From Polytrichum commune (Eukaryota > Streptophyta > Polytrichopsida > Polytrichales > Polytrichaceae), in assembly GCA_950295325.1 (NCBI GenBank), contig OX485806.1, positions 29,388,001 to 29,452,000 of the forward strand: DNA of 64,000 nt. The letters are read 5' to 3'. Below are positions 46,142 to 59,632 of the stretch, in pieces. The notes beneath the pieces were generated by a model. It was not told the DNA's origin, did not search any database, and saw nothing but the letters and a program-made list of their open reading frames with translations. How positions within the stretch are numbered: the first letter of the stretch is position 1; the number at the start of each line of letters is the position of its first letter. The translations under genes were made by a program, and so were the position numbers.

Positions 46142-48940
46142 TAAAATCTTAGCTATGAGAATGAGTACTAGAGGGGTCCAATTCAGATGCACAAGTTAAC
46201 TAGAGCAAGGTGACACATCTTATTAGACAACTCAAAACCTGCGCTTTTTGATGCTTTTGATGCTCAAAGATTTTGAGCAAGTGTAAAGTGACCATGCTCA
46301 AAGTAAGATATCAAGGAAATATAATCTAGACAATGAAGAGTAAACACGACACACCAAAGAATGCTTGAAAGCCCATGGGCTTGGGACCCACATCACGAAG
46401 AGTTCATTTTCATGACAAATCATCACAAGCAACCTCCACGAGGTAGTCTTGGTTTCGACAAAAGGTTTTGTGATGAACAACCCACTTGGGCTATATATCA
46501 AGGTAAAAACTTCAAGCTCTTTAACTAAAAAGCTCAAGTGTACAATCGACTGAAGGGAATGAGTGCAATGTAAGAGGCTCCCCACCAACGAGAATGTTCC
46601 TTTCTTCAAGCCCCTTAACCTCTCTAGTGTAAAGGAGCCTTTAGAACACACATGATACATGCCGTAGGGACTCCGTACCTAGCAACACTTCACCTCTACA
46701 TATACTCTAAACTTTGTAATATCGCGCTAGTGGCAACCAAAGTGCATGTGGATTTAAAAGATTTTGTAGTGTTAACATGAATGTGTGAAAGAAAAAAAGA
46801 ATCGGTGTAGCATGTGATATTATGGAATAACACAAAATCGACAATGTAATAATGACAGCAATTACAATGATGGCAATGTGATGTGTGCGAGCGTATGGTT
46901 TGGAATCTTTGGTGGATTACTCCAATGTCAAACCCCATGATATATAGAAGGGAAACACGACAACAAGGAGTGAGATTTAAACTGAGAACCTCCGTTTTCT
47001 AAGGTTTCATGATATAAGAGAGGGAATGGCATCAAAGAGGTTGATATTACAAAGTTTAGAGTGCTTATGCAAAGGGACTTGAGCACTACTATTTAAAATT
47101 TTATTGACCCCAAGCAAGCGAGTTTGAAATGACAACTTTGAGAATGCAGGCTCCAAACCACTTGTGATGCTACATAAACATAATGTGGGAAGTCCTCATT
47201 TGGTCTCACTTTCAAAGCTTTTAGACGCCATGTCATATGTCGGTCTCTCAAAAGGTGAGAGGAAATTGTTGCATACAACCATGCCTCTCATCCATCCATG
47301 TTAAAAATGTATCTCTTGTAGGCTTGTGATTAACTCTTTCCAAATGTGTTCTACTACACAAATCCATGGACTCTTTGGATAAACGTCTTCCTCTCAATGA
47401 AATTAGTACTACTATGCTCGCATGTGCAATATCTAGGCAAATCGTATTTTAGGGCCATTTTACACATGGCCAAGTGTGGTCACGACCATGGCATTGTGCG
47501 GGTCCTTGAAAATCATCCGAAGGCAATACCATGGGTAATTGAAATTGAATTATGTGTTGTCATAGGCCTTCCCATGGGGTGGACTCTTCATATTCCATGT
47601 GAACTAACATGAATATAAGAAGGGGTATTATTCATGGTATTAGCATATATGGCATACATAAGGGAGAGGTATTGTTTTTCTTTGACGTGTAGATTTTAAA
47701 AAAGATGTTAAGAATTTTGAGGTAAAGGCAGATGTACAAAAGGGGAACCTGCCACATTTACAAAACCCGTAAATGGTGATGCCACATGGAGTTCCAAAAA
47801 TTCTAAGAGCTACAAAAAAAGGGCATCCCAAATCACGACCGCCCAAAGTGTTACCCAAAATAATGAGGAACTTGCGTTTAAAATGATGAGAACGGTTACA
47901 AGGCTTGGCATGGCTCGGCCTTGGAGGGTTAACTCTTAAAGGACGTGGGGTCTCAATGAATTGCCAAATACACAATCTATACATGCATCACCAAGTTCAT
48001 AAATCGTATTTTTTTTATTTATGTGTTTGAAACCTTACTATATACATTATCTTATGTCAAGGAAAATATAAAAAGCATACTCGTAGTAGACATAGATGAT
48101 CAAAATACAATGTTTGTATTTGCATCCAAGGGCATCCAAGCTGCGTATTTGAACTTAAATTTTAGTAGCATCAAAGTGGTGAACGCATTCAAATGGTGCA
48201 CTTGAAGAATAAGGTAGCGCATTTTAGATAGGGTTAGTTTTGACATGGTTAGCTAAAAAGAAAAGTATGCAGCTCAAATATGTTTTTTTTTGCTTGGTGA
48301 GGCCTAATCTAGACCTCTTAGATGGTAAGTCAGGTGGAAATATCACCAAATTTGTAATGCCAATTGAAATCCTCACTTGACTATCTCAAATCATGCTTTT
48401 AACTCCGCCACTCCAGGATATTAGCAGGTGTGACCAATGAATGGGGAGTACCGAACTTTAGTTACGAGCTAGCCGAAATTTTTTGGAGATTTCCGAATGA
48501 GTTTGCAATGATTTGGACAAGGTACTGACTTAAAATTGTTAAGGTCGGAAATTGACCGGTTCAAATGAGAAAAGATCGGCAATATAGCCGGTTGAGGCAT
48601 CATATTTTAGGATATTTACTGAGCCAATTTTAAAATTTTAGGCAAGTAGCCGAAGGGACTAGGGATAGGGCGGAAATTTCTACGAGGGTAATACTAGAGT
48701 CATGACTCATAAGGTCAAGAACCATGGAGGCTAATTAATTTAGGGTAGGTTCCATTCACTGGGCCGATTAGGATTTTGAGGCTCTAAGCACCCAAGGACC
48801 CTCTCTCACGAGTATAAGGAGTTTGAGTCCCTTGTGCAAAGTATCTCACTCCTCTATTGGGATTTCTCTCTGTGCTCTTTCGCAACTGCTCTTCCGCTTC
48901 TGTTTGTTTCTGCATCCACCTGCGATCCAGTTGGTGAAAT
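46142..48940. other. Intergenic, no confident gene
   Basis: Minus-strand frames 46298-46660 and 47640-47984 exceed 110 codons but have no recognisable motif. Nothing else seen. Confidence 0.4.
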
Positions 48941-49153
48941 CTGTTTTGGAGGTCTAGGGTGAAGGTCCACTTTGGAGGTCCAGTTTGGTGCGGCGATCCA
49001 CTGCGATCCAGTTGGAGACATCTGTTTCGGAGGTCCAGGGTGAAGGTCCAGTTCGGTGCGGCGATCCAGTCGGAGACATCTGTTTCGGAGGTCCAGGGTG
49101 AAGGTCCAGTTCGGTGCGGCGATCCAGTCGGAGACATCTGTTTCGGAGGTCAT
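48941..49153 (+). repeat. 58-bp tandem repeat array
   Basis: Units start CTGTTTCGGAGGTCCAGGGT. Copy 1 (48941-49021) carries an insertion of about 23 bases. Copies 2 (49022-49079) and 3 (49080-49137) are identical, and a partial fourth ends at 49153. The unit length is not a multiple of three, so the long ORFs across it are by-products. Confidence 0.9.
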
Positions 49154-49355
49154 GAATCTATTGAAATCTTGTAGATAAGTCTTGAAGAGTAAGAAACAAA
49201 CTTGTGCGGAACCAATGCTTGTCTCCTGGATCTCTTGAATCTCTCACATCGATTCTTGAATCTCCTGGATTTCTCACAGCGATTTTGAGACTTCATAGTG
49301 ACATCACACTGCAGTTTTGTGCATGGCGCCGTGAAGTACAGAGCGTGGGATGAAG

Positions 49356-49376
49356 TTTAGGGTTTAGGGTTTAGGA
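49356..49376 (+). repeat. Interstitial telomere-like run
   Basis: TTTAGGGTTTAGGGTTTAGG matches the plant telomere unit TTTAGGG in three steps. In plant leaders such telo-boxes often mark expressed genes; a true telomere scar is less likely at this length. Confidence 0.7.
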
Positions 49377-49406
49377 TTTAGTGTCCAAAATTTAATAAAA
49401 ACACGA

Positions 49407-49637
49407 GTGAGAAACAAACTTGGGAGTAAAAATTTAGAAGCTATGCTTAGAATTGCTTTAGAGGGACCAAATGAAAACTTTGATAATATTATTGAAGAGG
49501 CAATTCCTTTGTGGAAAACGGGAACCAAATACCGGTTTTTATATGCTAATCCTTCACGTTATGTGTCTTCTGCAAGTGATGCATCTTGTTTAGTAAGTTC
49601 AACTATGTTTTCTAATTATGAGGATACGGATGTTTAA
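49407..49637 (+). pseudogene. Short frame resembling the C-terminus of a transposase-like protein
   Basis: The reading NLEAMLRIALEGPNENFDNI followed by EEAIPLWKTGTKYRFLY resembles the end of zinc-finger/hAT-type transposase-derived proteins (LxxxLRIxxEGPxxxFD...A..W). Only about 76 codons exist and no catalytic region is nearby, so this is a fragment. Family assignment is tentative. Confidence 0.35.
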
Positions 49638-49639
49638 AA

Positions 49640-52528
49640 GTTGCATGTATTGTTGTACTAACTAGCCTCTAAATAATGTATGAATCCTTTTTAGATTTAT
49701 AGATATTTTTAAAGGCTAAATCCTTGGCCCCAAGTTGGTGGGGGCTTGGCAAGGTTCAAATCCTTCCAAGGATACTTGGATTTTCTATCAACACAAATTC
49801 ACCCCTTTAAAAGCATAACACCAATTTTTTTTTACAATATTTAAAAAAGCAAATCCGACATACAATACAAATCTTCGGAAACATACCGAAATAAAATTCA
49901 GAAAGTCGGAAAATTACCGAATGGTAAAGTTAGATATCGGTTTTTAACCAGGAATAAAGATTGGATTTAGGTAGCTTCCGAGAAAAAAAATAAAAATCCG
50001 AATGTCTTTATAAAAGATCGAAAATGTACTGATTTTTGTATAAAACTCCCCGGACTGTGGGTGTGACACCAGCGTGATGTACTTTTAGTCCCACGAGCCT
50101 TTTGGCTTCCCGGACTCCAAAATCAATTTCATTTCAACTAATAACCCCCCCCCCCCCCCACCCCAATGACAGGTGGCATGGAGATGTCCATGTTGTACAA
50201 TTTGCTGACGTGGAATAAAACATGGGTCCAACATGCAGAGTGTGCTGCTGCCTCGTCAGCAGACATGTCACAACCCACATCCAGCCATGTCAGCAGTGGA
50301 CCTTTTCAGATCAGCTCCTTCGTGTGTACCTCCAGAGGCATTTTCTTGCCACATGTAGCCTTTGCCAAATTAAAAGTTGCCTAAAAGTTGCATTAAGCAG
50401 ATGGTGCTAAAACAGTCGCGTTTAGGTTTGAATGATTCTCTTTAGCAATTCACGGGGCATTCTAACGCATCGAAGCATGTCTTATTTGGATTCTGTATGC
50501 AAAAGTTAAAAGTGTTAAAAGTTTTATTGGGTAGATGACCCACATAACTAACACAGGAGCATGATGTAAAGCTGGTGAATATCCTTCACATTTGTAAGTA
50601 TTTACTGTGTAGAGTTTTAGGGTGTTGGTTTAAGCATCGTACATTCTCGGACTCTTTAGTAAATTAGGTTCAGTTACATCGGTGCATCATAGTTGGCCCA
50701 ACCCCGACATGAATGGGTGAATGTTCTTTCCTACCTCGATCATCATGTTTCACCAGTTGCCAATGTAGGTGTACTTCCGTCCTTCAAGAGATTGTTCACC
50801 ATCTCGTTGCCAGTTAAGTTTTGGTGGACATGTTGTTGTTAGGTTGGTGGTGTTAGGGTGGGTGTACTGGGGATTGTTTGTTGTCTAGTTTTTTATTATT
50901 ATAATTTTATGGTTGAGCACCAAATACATGAGGCATTTGATGGCTATCTTTGTGTATTTGTTTCATTCGATGTTTGGTTTTTGGTACGTGTATTTATTCA
51001 AGTGTCATTCTAGAGTGTTCATGAACTACCCCTCTGGGACCCTTTAATAGCAACTTCACCTCCATACTCTATCATCACATGAGTCCTAAAAGCACAAGTC
51101 ATGGGCAACTAAGAACAATTCCAAATCTACTACCACCCTGATATATTTGCAATAATATAAGTGGAGCATGATGCGTGCTTTTGGAACTTGTATGCCAGTA
51201 GTGATGGTAGTGACAAGGTGAGTCATAGTAGGTCATGGTGGCCATTACTTTCAATGACCCCCAATGCTTAAAAAAAGCTAATATGTTTCACTCAATCTCA
51301 TGCAATGTGCAAAGGTTGCTGCTAAGTTTTCCCTTGCACCCCGTTTTCAAAATTATTTAATATATGTAAGCTCAATTTTTTGGCTATAGCCTAGCATGTA
51401 GGCTAGATTTCATAAATTAGTGAGAATCAACATGCAATAGGCAGTTCGAAGTTCATCCCAAGTGGATTTAGGGGGCTATTACCACTTCAAGACAGTTCAA
51501 GACCTTCTCCTCCCCCTCAATAAGGAGGAGATTGGCCACTAAAGAATCATGTTATTTTTCATTTGTGGAATCTTGCATAGTCTCATAGTAGTAGAGCAAT
51601 AGACTTTACCAAGTGGTAGGAACTCAGTGATTGAGTCTAGAGATAGGCATTCTCCAAAGTGAGATACTTGAGAGGAATAGCAGTAGGCTGATGTGGAACG
51701 ATTGATTCGGATTCTCGAATCTCTGAACTTTGATATGAAGGACAAATACCTTTCATGTGCAATGGTCTTGATGCCTTTGAAATAGAATTTTGATTGTTGA
51801 TTATGTTACTAAATGGAATCAATGTCTTGTGTGATTTTTGCTAATGGCCATGAGTGTTGAAATAGATAGATAAACCGCCAAAAGGGCGAGGAAGATTAAT
51901 GGTGAAGTCTGAGAACCAGTGAGGATGACCCCCAAACTATGGCCATAAACATGAGAGATGTTTCACTCAATTTGGGATAAAGAGTGAGGGCTAATTGCCG
52001 AGGGAAAAGGGCAATAGCCTTGCAAAGGATGAAGAGCTAAAAGCATGTGAGGCAAATGTGTGATTGAAGGCTATGAGAGCATGAGTTTAGCAAGGACGGA
52101 TAGTCTTTGACAAGAGGCCAGTGATTGGCAAAGTCAAGTTGCCTGAGAGAGGACTTGGAAGTTGAGAGGAGCTTGAGCGAAAGAAGTTTTGAAATTAAGC
52201 AATTAGGCAATAATCTTAGGGTAAGACACCTAGCCTGAGAGGGGTAAGTGTAGGCAATTAGCCAAGAACATGAAAGTGAGAGAAAGCCAAGGCGCTCAAG
52301 AAAGGCCATAGCTTGTAAAGCAAGGAAATCACTGAGTGTGAAGCGAGAGAGGAAGAGCCTGAGATGGGCAGTGAGAAGTTGAGGAGTCGATAGAGGCTGA
52401 GAAAGGTGATTAACCTGAGTAAGAGAGAAAACGATGCATGGACTTGATGGGAGAGGTAGAGTCGCGAGAGGAAGAACCGGCTAGGCCACAGGCTTCACAT
52501 GTTTCTCCACCATGAGAGAGAGTGCAGA
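49640..52528. other. Intergenic flank of the CACTA element
   Basis: A C run lies at about 50147-50160. From 52490 down to 51850 the minus strand has Leu-rich broken frames that could be a decayed leucine-rich-repeat gene, but I cannot place a clear LRR consensus. Confidence 0.35.
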
Positions 52529-53420
52529 CACTACAAGAAAACCAGCCCAATGTGACTAGGTTTTATGACTACAATACAACATAAACCAAAATGTGACTAG
52601 CACTGTTTGTAGTCATTTTGAGTTAGTCGCTTCGGACAATCTGACTAGGGGTCATATCAGACACTTCTTGTTCCCAATGTTGCGTTCCCACAGTGTTTTG
52701 GGACCTCAAAACGGGACCTGCAGTGAGACTTGGACCATATGACTCTATATAGTCATACCTCTATGACTATATGTAGTCATCTATATGCAAATAGGGTCTG
52801 TTTGGCATGACTATGTGTAGTGAGGTATGTGTCAATACATGACTAGTTCCATCACTACGCATAGTAGTAAAATGGTGACTGTTTGTAGTCATACATTGAG
52901 TTGGGAGCATACGACTCTTTGAAGTCACATCTATTTGACACCCCATAGTCACAAATGTTGAAATAGCTTCGTGGTGATATGACAAATTGTAGTGAGGTAT
53001 CAGTCAATACATGACTGGTTTTATCACTACGAACAGTAGTGAGATGATGACTGAAATACGTCATAAATTGAGTTGGGATAATAAGACTCTTTGAAGTCGC
53101 ATCTATTGGACTACACATAGTCACGAATACTGAAATGACTTCTGAATGCTATGACTAATTGTAGTGAGATATTGGTCTCCAGTACTGAAATCATGAGATG
53201 GGCATGACTAATTATAGTGAGGGTTTAGAGAATATAGCAATGGTTTGATCACTATGCATAGTGATTTGATTGTGGCTGTATTACATCATACACACCTGAG
53301 AGAATACGACACTGTAAAGTCAAATGTGCGTCACTACACATAGTCACCCATATCATCTGATGACTGCATGGAGTCCTTGTATACTCGTTTCTTTCACTAC
53401 TGGGAGTCAAAGTTCAATAT
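52529..53420. repeat. CACTA subterminal repeats
   Basis: Roughly 190-base units in tandem (landmarks TTGTAGTGAGGTATCAGTCA, GACTCTTTGAAGTC, CATAGTCAC, GTAGTCAT) with dense short palindromes such as ATGACTATATGTAGTCAT. Repeats of this kind next to the terminal repeat are the TnpA-binding region in En/Spm elements. Confidence 0.75.
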
Positions 53421-56400
53421 TAAATCGGAAGCATCTGTCTAGGACTTGATTGTCCTTAGTTTAGTGCAAACGTATGCCATGCAGTCGAATCTGCCATTCT
53501 TACGGTGCATAGTCATAGATTTTAGTTTCAGATTAGTGGGATAATGAGACATCAAGACTATTACAAGTCAACCGTGCGGTTGTGAGCATTGCGTCAGGTC
53601 ATGCAAATGATTTGAACACATTTCATTGAAAGAGAAAATTTCATAGCTGAAACATGATGCTCTGCAACTGGAACTCCATCACTCTAAACTGCTTGGGAAA
53701 AGGACATATCAATGTCCATGAACTCTGTGGGCCACATTATAAAGTGCCCTACTGCTTGTCCTACCAAGGTCACGGGTGGATCATCTAGATCTATGGGTGC
53801 AAACAAACTGTAGTCGTCATCTAGGCTTTTCAACACTTCTACAGACACACATCCTGCAATTATGGTTCTCCCGTGTAGAGAAGCACCAGCTACATTCTGC
53901 ACTTTCCCGAGTGCCACAACTTTATCCTCCTCCCCTTCTTGAATTCCCTTGAGTCTCACATGGTCACCCTTCTTGAACTCCGGGTCCTCACCTTCTTGTG
54001 CAACCTATAATAATAATAACAACACAAAACATGCATCAGTTGGGACTCAATTGTTGCTTTTATACAACGATGTACATCTCCAAGGCTCATGGGAATTATT
54101 CAAATGCTATGACTGTGAGAAGACACATATGCTAACGTCATTACTAATATCAGTCACGTATTCTAACTTCATGACTGAATCTAATCAAGCCTGGTCGCTC
54201 GTTCCATACTACAAGTCTACAAACAGTCACGAACTTGCCATACTGAATTTCTAAAGACCTAAGGCACAACATTCCAGGAAGTGGCACATGGCACTTACAT
54301 GTTCACTTATCTGTACGTTCAAGTTTTTGGAAAGGATCACAGGGTCACCCTTCTTTAAATCCGGGCCCTCGGTTTCTTGTACAACCTATAAAAAAAAACA
54401 CACACAAAACATGGATCAGTTGGGATTGAATCACTGAATAGGTGCTTTCAGAAAAAAAAAACCTGTGAAAATACATGGCATGTGTGCACTTACATCTTCA
54501 CTTACCGCTGCGTTCATGTTTCTCTTCCTCTTCCCTTTCGCGTTTTGCTGACTGTCAATGTTGGCCTCCTTGCTCTTCTCGGGTTGAGCTTTGCTCCCCC
54601 GGACTGCCCTTTGCTTCTTTGTGTCATCGGGATCTTTCTTCAGCTTCTCAACCTCTGTCAATCGCATTCTCTTCTGGGTGCGAGTGTCCTCTTTTGCAGG
54701 CTTCGAAGCCCTCAAATTCCGAGTTGAGTACACAATTGGGGCACGTCCTCCTGACTCTGCCACGGTCACTGTACCACAATCCGGAGTGCCTCCTGTAGGG
54801 TTGCTCGAAGTTCCCGACGGATGTGAGTCCTTCACGTCACCTACTGCAGGAATCTCCTCTGCCTTCTCCGGATCTGCCGGCTGCGATTCGCACTCCCCTA
54901 CTTGCTGCAAACCCAGTTGATTACAAAGTATAAGGATCCACTCAGTCATTGCTTTTGATCAAGAGCAATGTTTGTAAATGGGTTCAACAAAGCCTCACCT
55001 TCTTGTGAATTCCAATCACTTATTTGAATTCAATGACAATGGATAGTAATACATATTAAACTGATGACTGTGAGAAGTCACATATTCTAGCTTCATTACT
55101 ATTATCCATCACGAATTTGATGTTCATGACTGCATCTAGTAAAGCCTGGTCACTGTTTCCATATCAATGACTACAAACAGTAACGAACTTGGCATGGTGA
55201 ATTCTTCTAGAACTAAGGCACAAGATTTTAAGAAGTGCCCAAGCAGGAGCTGTAACAACAGGAGCTGGACAACACACATGAAGTCATGTTTGTACCTGCA
55301 GTGGCATCAAGCTTTCTTGGACCTGATCTGGCTTTCGTGAAGTGTCGGTGCCGGTAGACTCTGAGCTGGAGCTGCCTTTTGCACTTGCTGCCTTCATGGG
55401 GGTGACAATGGGAATTTGCAGGTGCTGCATGATGCGTTCAATGTTCTTCTCCATCGCTCTCCGCCAATCACTGTCCTGCTCTGGCTTTGCATCAGACACT
55501 CGGCTACTCGGGGAGGTTTCACTTCTGGGAATGAGTCTTCAAGGGGCATCTTTGTCGCGTGCAAGCTCCCTTTCAATTTCAACCCTAGTTGGGCTTCTCT
55601 CCAGCTTAATGGCCTGCACAAAGATCTTACATCTTATAGTTAGTGCTGCATGATTACAAAATCTTAGATTCTCTATGACCCAAAAAAGTCACGCAAACTC
55701 TGGTGATGACTGATGACAGTCACATACTCTAATTTGATGACTGCACCTAGCCACATCATGACCTGGTTTTCGCATTGGAACAGTTGTACAGCCTTTGAGA
55801 TCATCTTCAACCTTATCTGCCTATTGCAAATATTTCTAATAGGGTAGTTGTATTGTGGCAATTGCCATTGAGTACTCAAAGAGTATTGCTTATATTACGA
55901 GGCTTCATTCATAAGAGGAGGTTGTTTCTATTCCCAGGTTGAAAGTTATCATATATTATGTTGCATGTGGATCTCCAATATAGAGTGGATACGGATGTTT
56001 TGCAAGTTGTGAGGTTGGAGCTGTAATGGACTGAAGACTTACCAATTGAGCTCGAACATATTCTTCGTTGCGCCCGGCTGAAGATGGCCTCCTCACTTGG
56101 GCTCGGCTGTATCGCAACTTCTCTACTTCCTGTTGTTTTTTCTCCTCCAAGATGAGTTTTGACAACTTCACCCAATGGTCATGCCGAATGTGCTTTGGCT
56201 TGTCCTTCCCTTCTTGCATTCTTTTCTTCAACTGATATCTCTTCACCTTCAGTTGGCCCTTCAATATGTTGTGGAAAGCCTCCTCTGTCACCTTGCCAAG
56301 GCCCCCATGGTACTCAAAAGTGTTGTCCACTCGTTCATTGACAGCGAGCAGCATCGAAGTGTTGAGATTCTTGTAGTTGTCTTCGCTGAAATCTATATCC

Positions 56401-57036
56401 TGCGCATGACCTCGAAGACATGTTAGCCACAGCGGACGATTCTGTCCTTGTGGATGTCCCCTCAGATCAACCTCCACAAGGTGTTTTCTGGGCCCTCCAG
56501 CATCTCGAAAAATGACCTCCTGAGCCTGTTGTTGCTTCAAAGCGACCCGTCGTCTGGACTTCTGGTCTCTGGAATATGAGGGTTTACCTAAGCTCTCAGT
56601 CATCTCCGATGGGGAATACGTGGACGAGTTCACCACAGGCTCCTGCATCTCCATCGCTCGCCTCCATTGCAGTAGTTGGAGTTGTTTTTCTGCAATTTGA
56701 AGGTCCAAGCTGCTAATGGGGCCGTGGCGGGGGAGGCCTCGGCCACGCGAAGGAGGTGTGTTGCCTCCCTGAACACGAGGAAGCTCGGGTACTACGTCAT
56801 TGCAGTAATCGAAGGGCTCCCCTGTTAGTGAATCCTCTGACATCTTAAGGGGTTTGTCGTGTTGGGGTCGGTCTCTTTGCGGCGGACGGAGGCTCGTTGA
56901 CGTGGGTTTTGGAATTCCACAACCTCCAGGACCTCGCTTGCGCACCTCCCAAACAGTTGGCTCGGTTGTCTGAGCTCTGGCCTGCACAGTGCATACAGAG
57001 GTCATCAATCTCAATGTCAAGGTTAGTCGTTCTCTC

Positions 57037-57250
57037 AGTTCATGTGACTAGAACCAGTCACATGAGCTCAACGCATACGAAGTTTGTTAGTCAACTATTT
57101 AGTTCATGTGACTAGAACCAGTCACATGAGCTCAACGCATACGAAGTTTGTTAGTCAACTATTTAGTTCATGTGACTAGAACCAGTCACATGAGCTCAAC
57201 GCATACGAAGTTTGTTAGTCAACTATTTAGTTCATGTGACTAGAACCAGC
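57037..57250 (+). repeat. 64-bp perfect tandem array in a TnpA intron
   Basis: Units start AGTTCATGTGACTAGAACCA at 57037, 57101 and 57165, with a partial fourth at 57229. The full copies appear identical. Each contains CATGTGACT-AGAACC-AGTCACATG, a perfect 9-bp-arm hairpin sharing the GTGACT/AGTCAC core of the left subterminal repeats. Confidence 0.9.
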
Positions 57251-57262
57251 GAGAGAACATCA

Positions 57263-59383
57263 CGAGCGACAACCCCAACATTTCCTTCGGAGATGTCGGG
57301 AGGATACTGGGCTCACAATGGCAAAACATGAGCGAAAAATATAAGAAGGTCCCCACTCAAAACCCTCATAAATGTGTACCTATCATGCCTTTTGTCTTCC
57401 TTCCATTATTGCTTGACAAAATCATTAATTCTTCAATGCGATTTGAGATATATTTACAAACACTGTGATAGCAGCTAGACTAAAACTTTACATTAAGGAA
57501 TGCAGCATACATAACCATAATATAGTGATCAGTGACTAGTTCCAGATGAAGTCATTATGGGAAGAATAAACAGGTCTGAATTTGTCGACAGCCTTGGGCA
57601 ATCAAAACCAATGAAAATATTCTTTTCAACAAAAAGACTTCTAAGAAATTCTTTCCAGTGGACTCATAACATGGTGTCAACATGGAAAGGGAGCTTATGG
57701 AAATTGTTTAATTGCATTCACCTGTAAATGAATCCAGCCATATATAAGGAAGGCAGAGGCAGACAAGAAACGATACCAGAGAGAGCTGAAGCGCTGCAAG
57801 AAATGTTAGTGCTCAATACAAGATGCGGCTGACCAAGTGACCTTCTCCAAGCCCATGGAATTACACATCTTGATTTAGTTGTGATATAGACAAACCTTCC
57901 AAATACATTGATTGACAATCTTATTTTGCTACCCTAACCCCTCGATTGAGCTGTGTATTCAAAGGATGCCAAAAAAATTTACTAAAAAAACCTTACCTGG
58001 TGATTGCACAACGCTACTTGTAAGTTGTTAGACCGGCCACAAAGAGAGTAGAATCATGTGGACTGTCCAAGACTGCCAATGACAGGCTTCATGAGAATTT
58101 CAGAAATGGTATCTTTTGACCCATCGCAAAAAAAATCAAGCATTAAACCCCTCTGTATGACACCTTCAGGCCCATAACGGGCCTTTCGAACCTATAAGGG
58201 TTAACAGTTGGAAGGCACTAAGAGAGGTTAGCTTTTCCAATTACTTCGCATCTCAAGTATACTAAACAAGCTGATGAAGATAATCAATAGCTCGCTGGGC
58301 AGGCTGCCTACAAATCGGGAAGTGCAAGTGTGCAGGGGCTTGGTAATTTGAGAAATGAAATAAATTGAAAAAATATTAAAAAAAATTTGAATAAGGTTGT
58401 GCTCTTGCAGGTTATTGGTAGTCTATATAGAGATGGCAAGCTTGGCCTTGCAGGATGCAGGCTCCACATCATGGTCCGGGGAGAACTGACAGCTAGTTAC
58501 AGATGAACTACTTGAGTTTGATAAATAATTGGTTTAATTGACAGGCTTCATGAGAATTACCGTTTGTTTTAGAGGAATCTCAGGCATCCTTCATTGAATC
58601 TACTTAGAAACCTGTGCTTTCACTGAAACTATGACAAATACAATTGCAAAATCCACCCACTCTTCTTTCAAACTGACCTAGTTCATCACAAGATGTGAGG
58701 GCTTGATTGATAAGAGAAGCCTGTGCACTTGAAAAGAAAATTCAACATTCATGAGGCAAGTTCGCCTTCTGCCTGCTCACAGATTCTAAAACGGAATAAA
58801 GATGAGCCAGAAATAGTCGGACATTCAAAAAGATAAGTGTGCATATTGAAAATGGACACTTGTGATCTGGACAGGACAGAAACCATACTACGGCGCATGA
58901 AGGCTGGGATATACCTTTCCATTTTCCTTTTGAATACTGTCAAAAGTGAGTTGAGGAGTAAATATACAAAGAAAAATATTGACATACAGAAATCGAAAGA
59001 TGGTCTACACCTGAAAAAGAAGTTGCTTCAAAAATGAACACTTCAAAGCATATACATTGCCCTTCCTAAACCTGTTGGTGCTCATTAAACTGGAAGTTTG
59101 TTTTGAACTTGAACCTTAAGCCTTCCACCAAGAATTATTAGAAATTCAGTAGGGATTCCACTCTCACAGAGCACGTTGTAGCCAGCGTAGGACATCCATC
59201 AGGAAGGACTGAAGATTTTGTTTTCTGATGCACCTAAACTGGAGAATTTTATGTAGCTCACACAAGGTTCCCCTTACCCTCATGCAAACTATTGTGAGCA
59301 ACAAGTAGCACACCAGGGAGTAGAAACTCATCCATGCACCTCTTCTGCTCACCTCTAACCAAACATCCTTGTCTTTACACCCA
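57263..59383. other. Interior of the CACTA region, no complete gene
   Basis: A minus-strand exon-like piece at 57718-57800 ends in GTGAAT and encodes a hydrophobic stretch (WYRFLSASAFLIYGWI). Its origin is not recognised. The rest shows nothing supportable. Confidence 0.3.
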
Positions 59384-59632
59384 TCAGGCCAGGTATCGAT
59401 ACAACTTTCTGTCTACCCTATCCCTTTCCAGAAATTCTCTTTCAATCAAGGATTCAATGCGCTTTTTAATCACAGCAGGGTTCGGTAAAAAGCGAGCTTG
59501 GAGCTGCTTGGTCACCTCACTGATGATATTGTTGTGGTCCAAAAGTCGTCTTGACTTCGTGATTCTCACAATAGCAGCCTCTATTTGCGGTTTCCTATCT
59601 TGATCGACTATGCCCAAAAACTGCCCAGACAT
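59384..59632 (-). pseudogene. CUL3: Captured Cullin-3 C-terminal fragment
   Basis: About 75 codons matching the cullin C-terminal winged-helix/neddylation end, ending at a natural TGA (59384-59386): [40 protein letters not shown] and [12 protein letters not shown], the normal cullin terminus. The [21 protein letters not shown] version is the CUL3 type. The Lys of IVRITKSR is the NEDD8 acceptor position. No other cullin exon is nearby, and the piece sits on the TnpA strand between its exons 2 and 3. This is gene-fragment capture by a CACTA element. Near-perfect conservation means capture was recent or the piece is spliced into transcripts. Confidence 0.85.

Noticed and set aside
48784-49153. 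Overlapping repeat-protein ORFs of about 100-117 codons on the minus strand
   Set aside because: They arise from the 58-bp array, whose length is not a multiple of three, so all frames look alike.
52037-52309. Leucine-rich-repeat receptor gene on the minus strand
   Set aside because: Leu-rich but with no regular LxxLxLxxN spacing and with broken frames.
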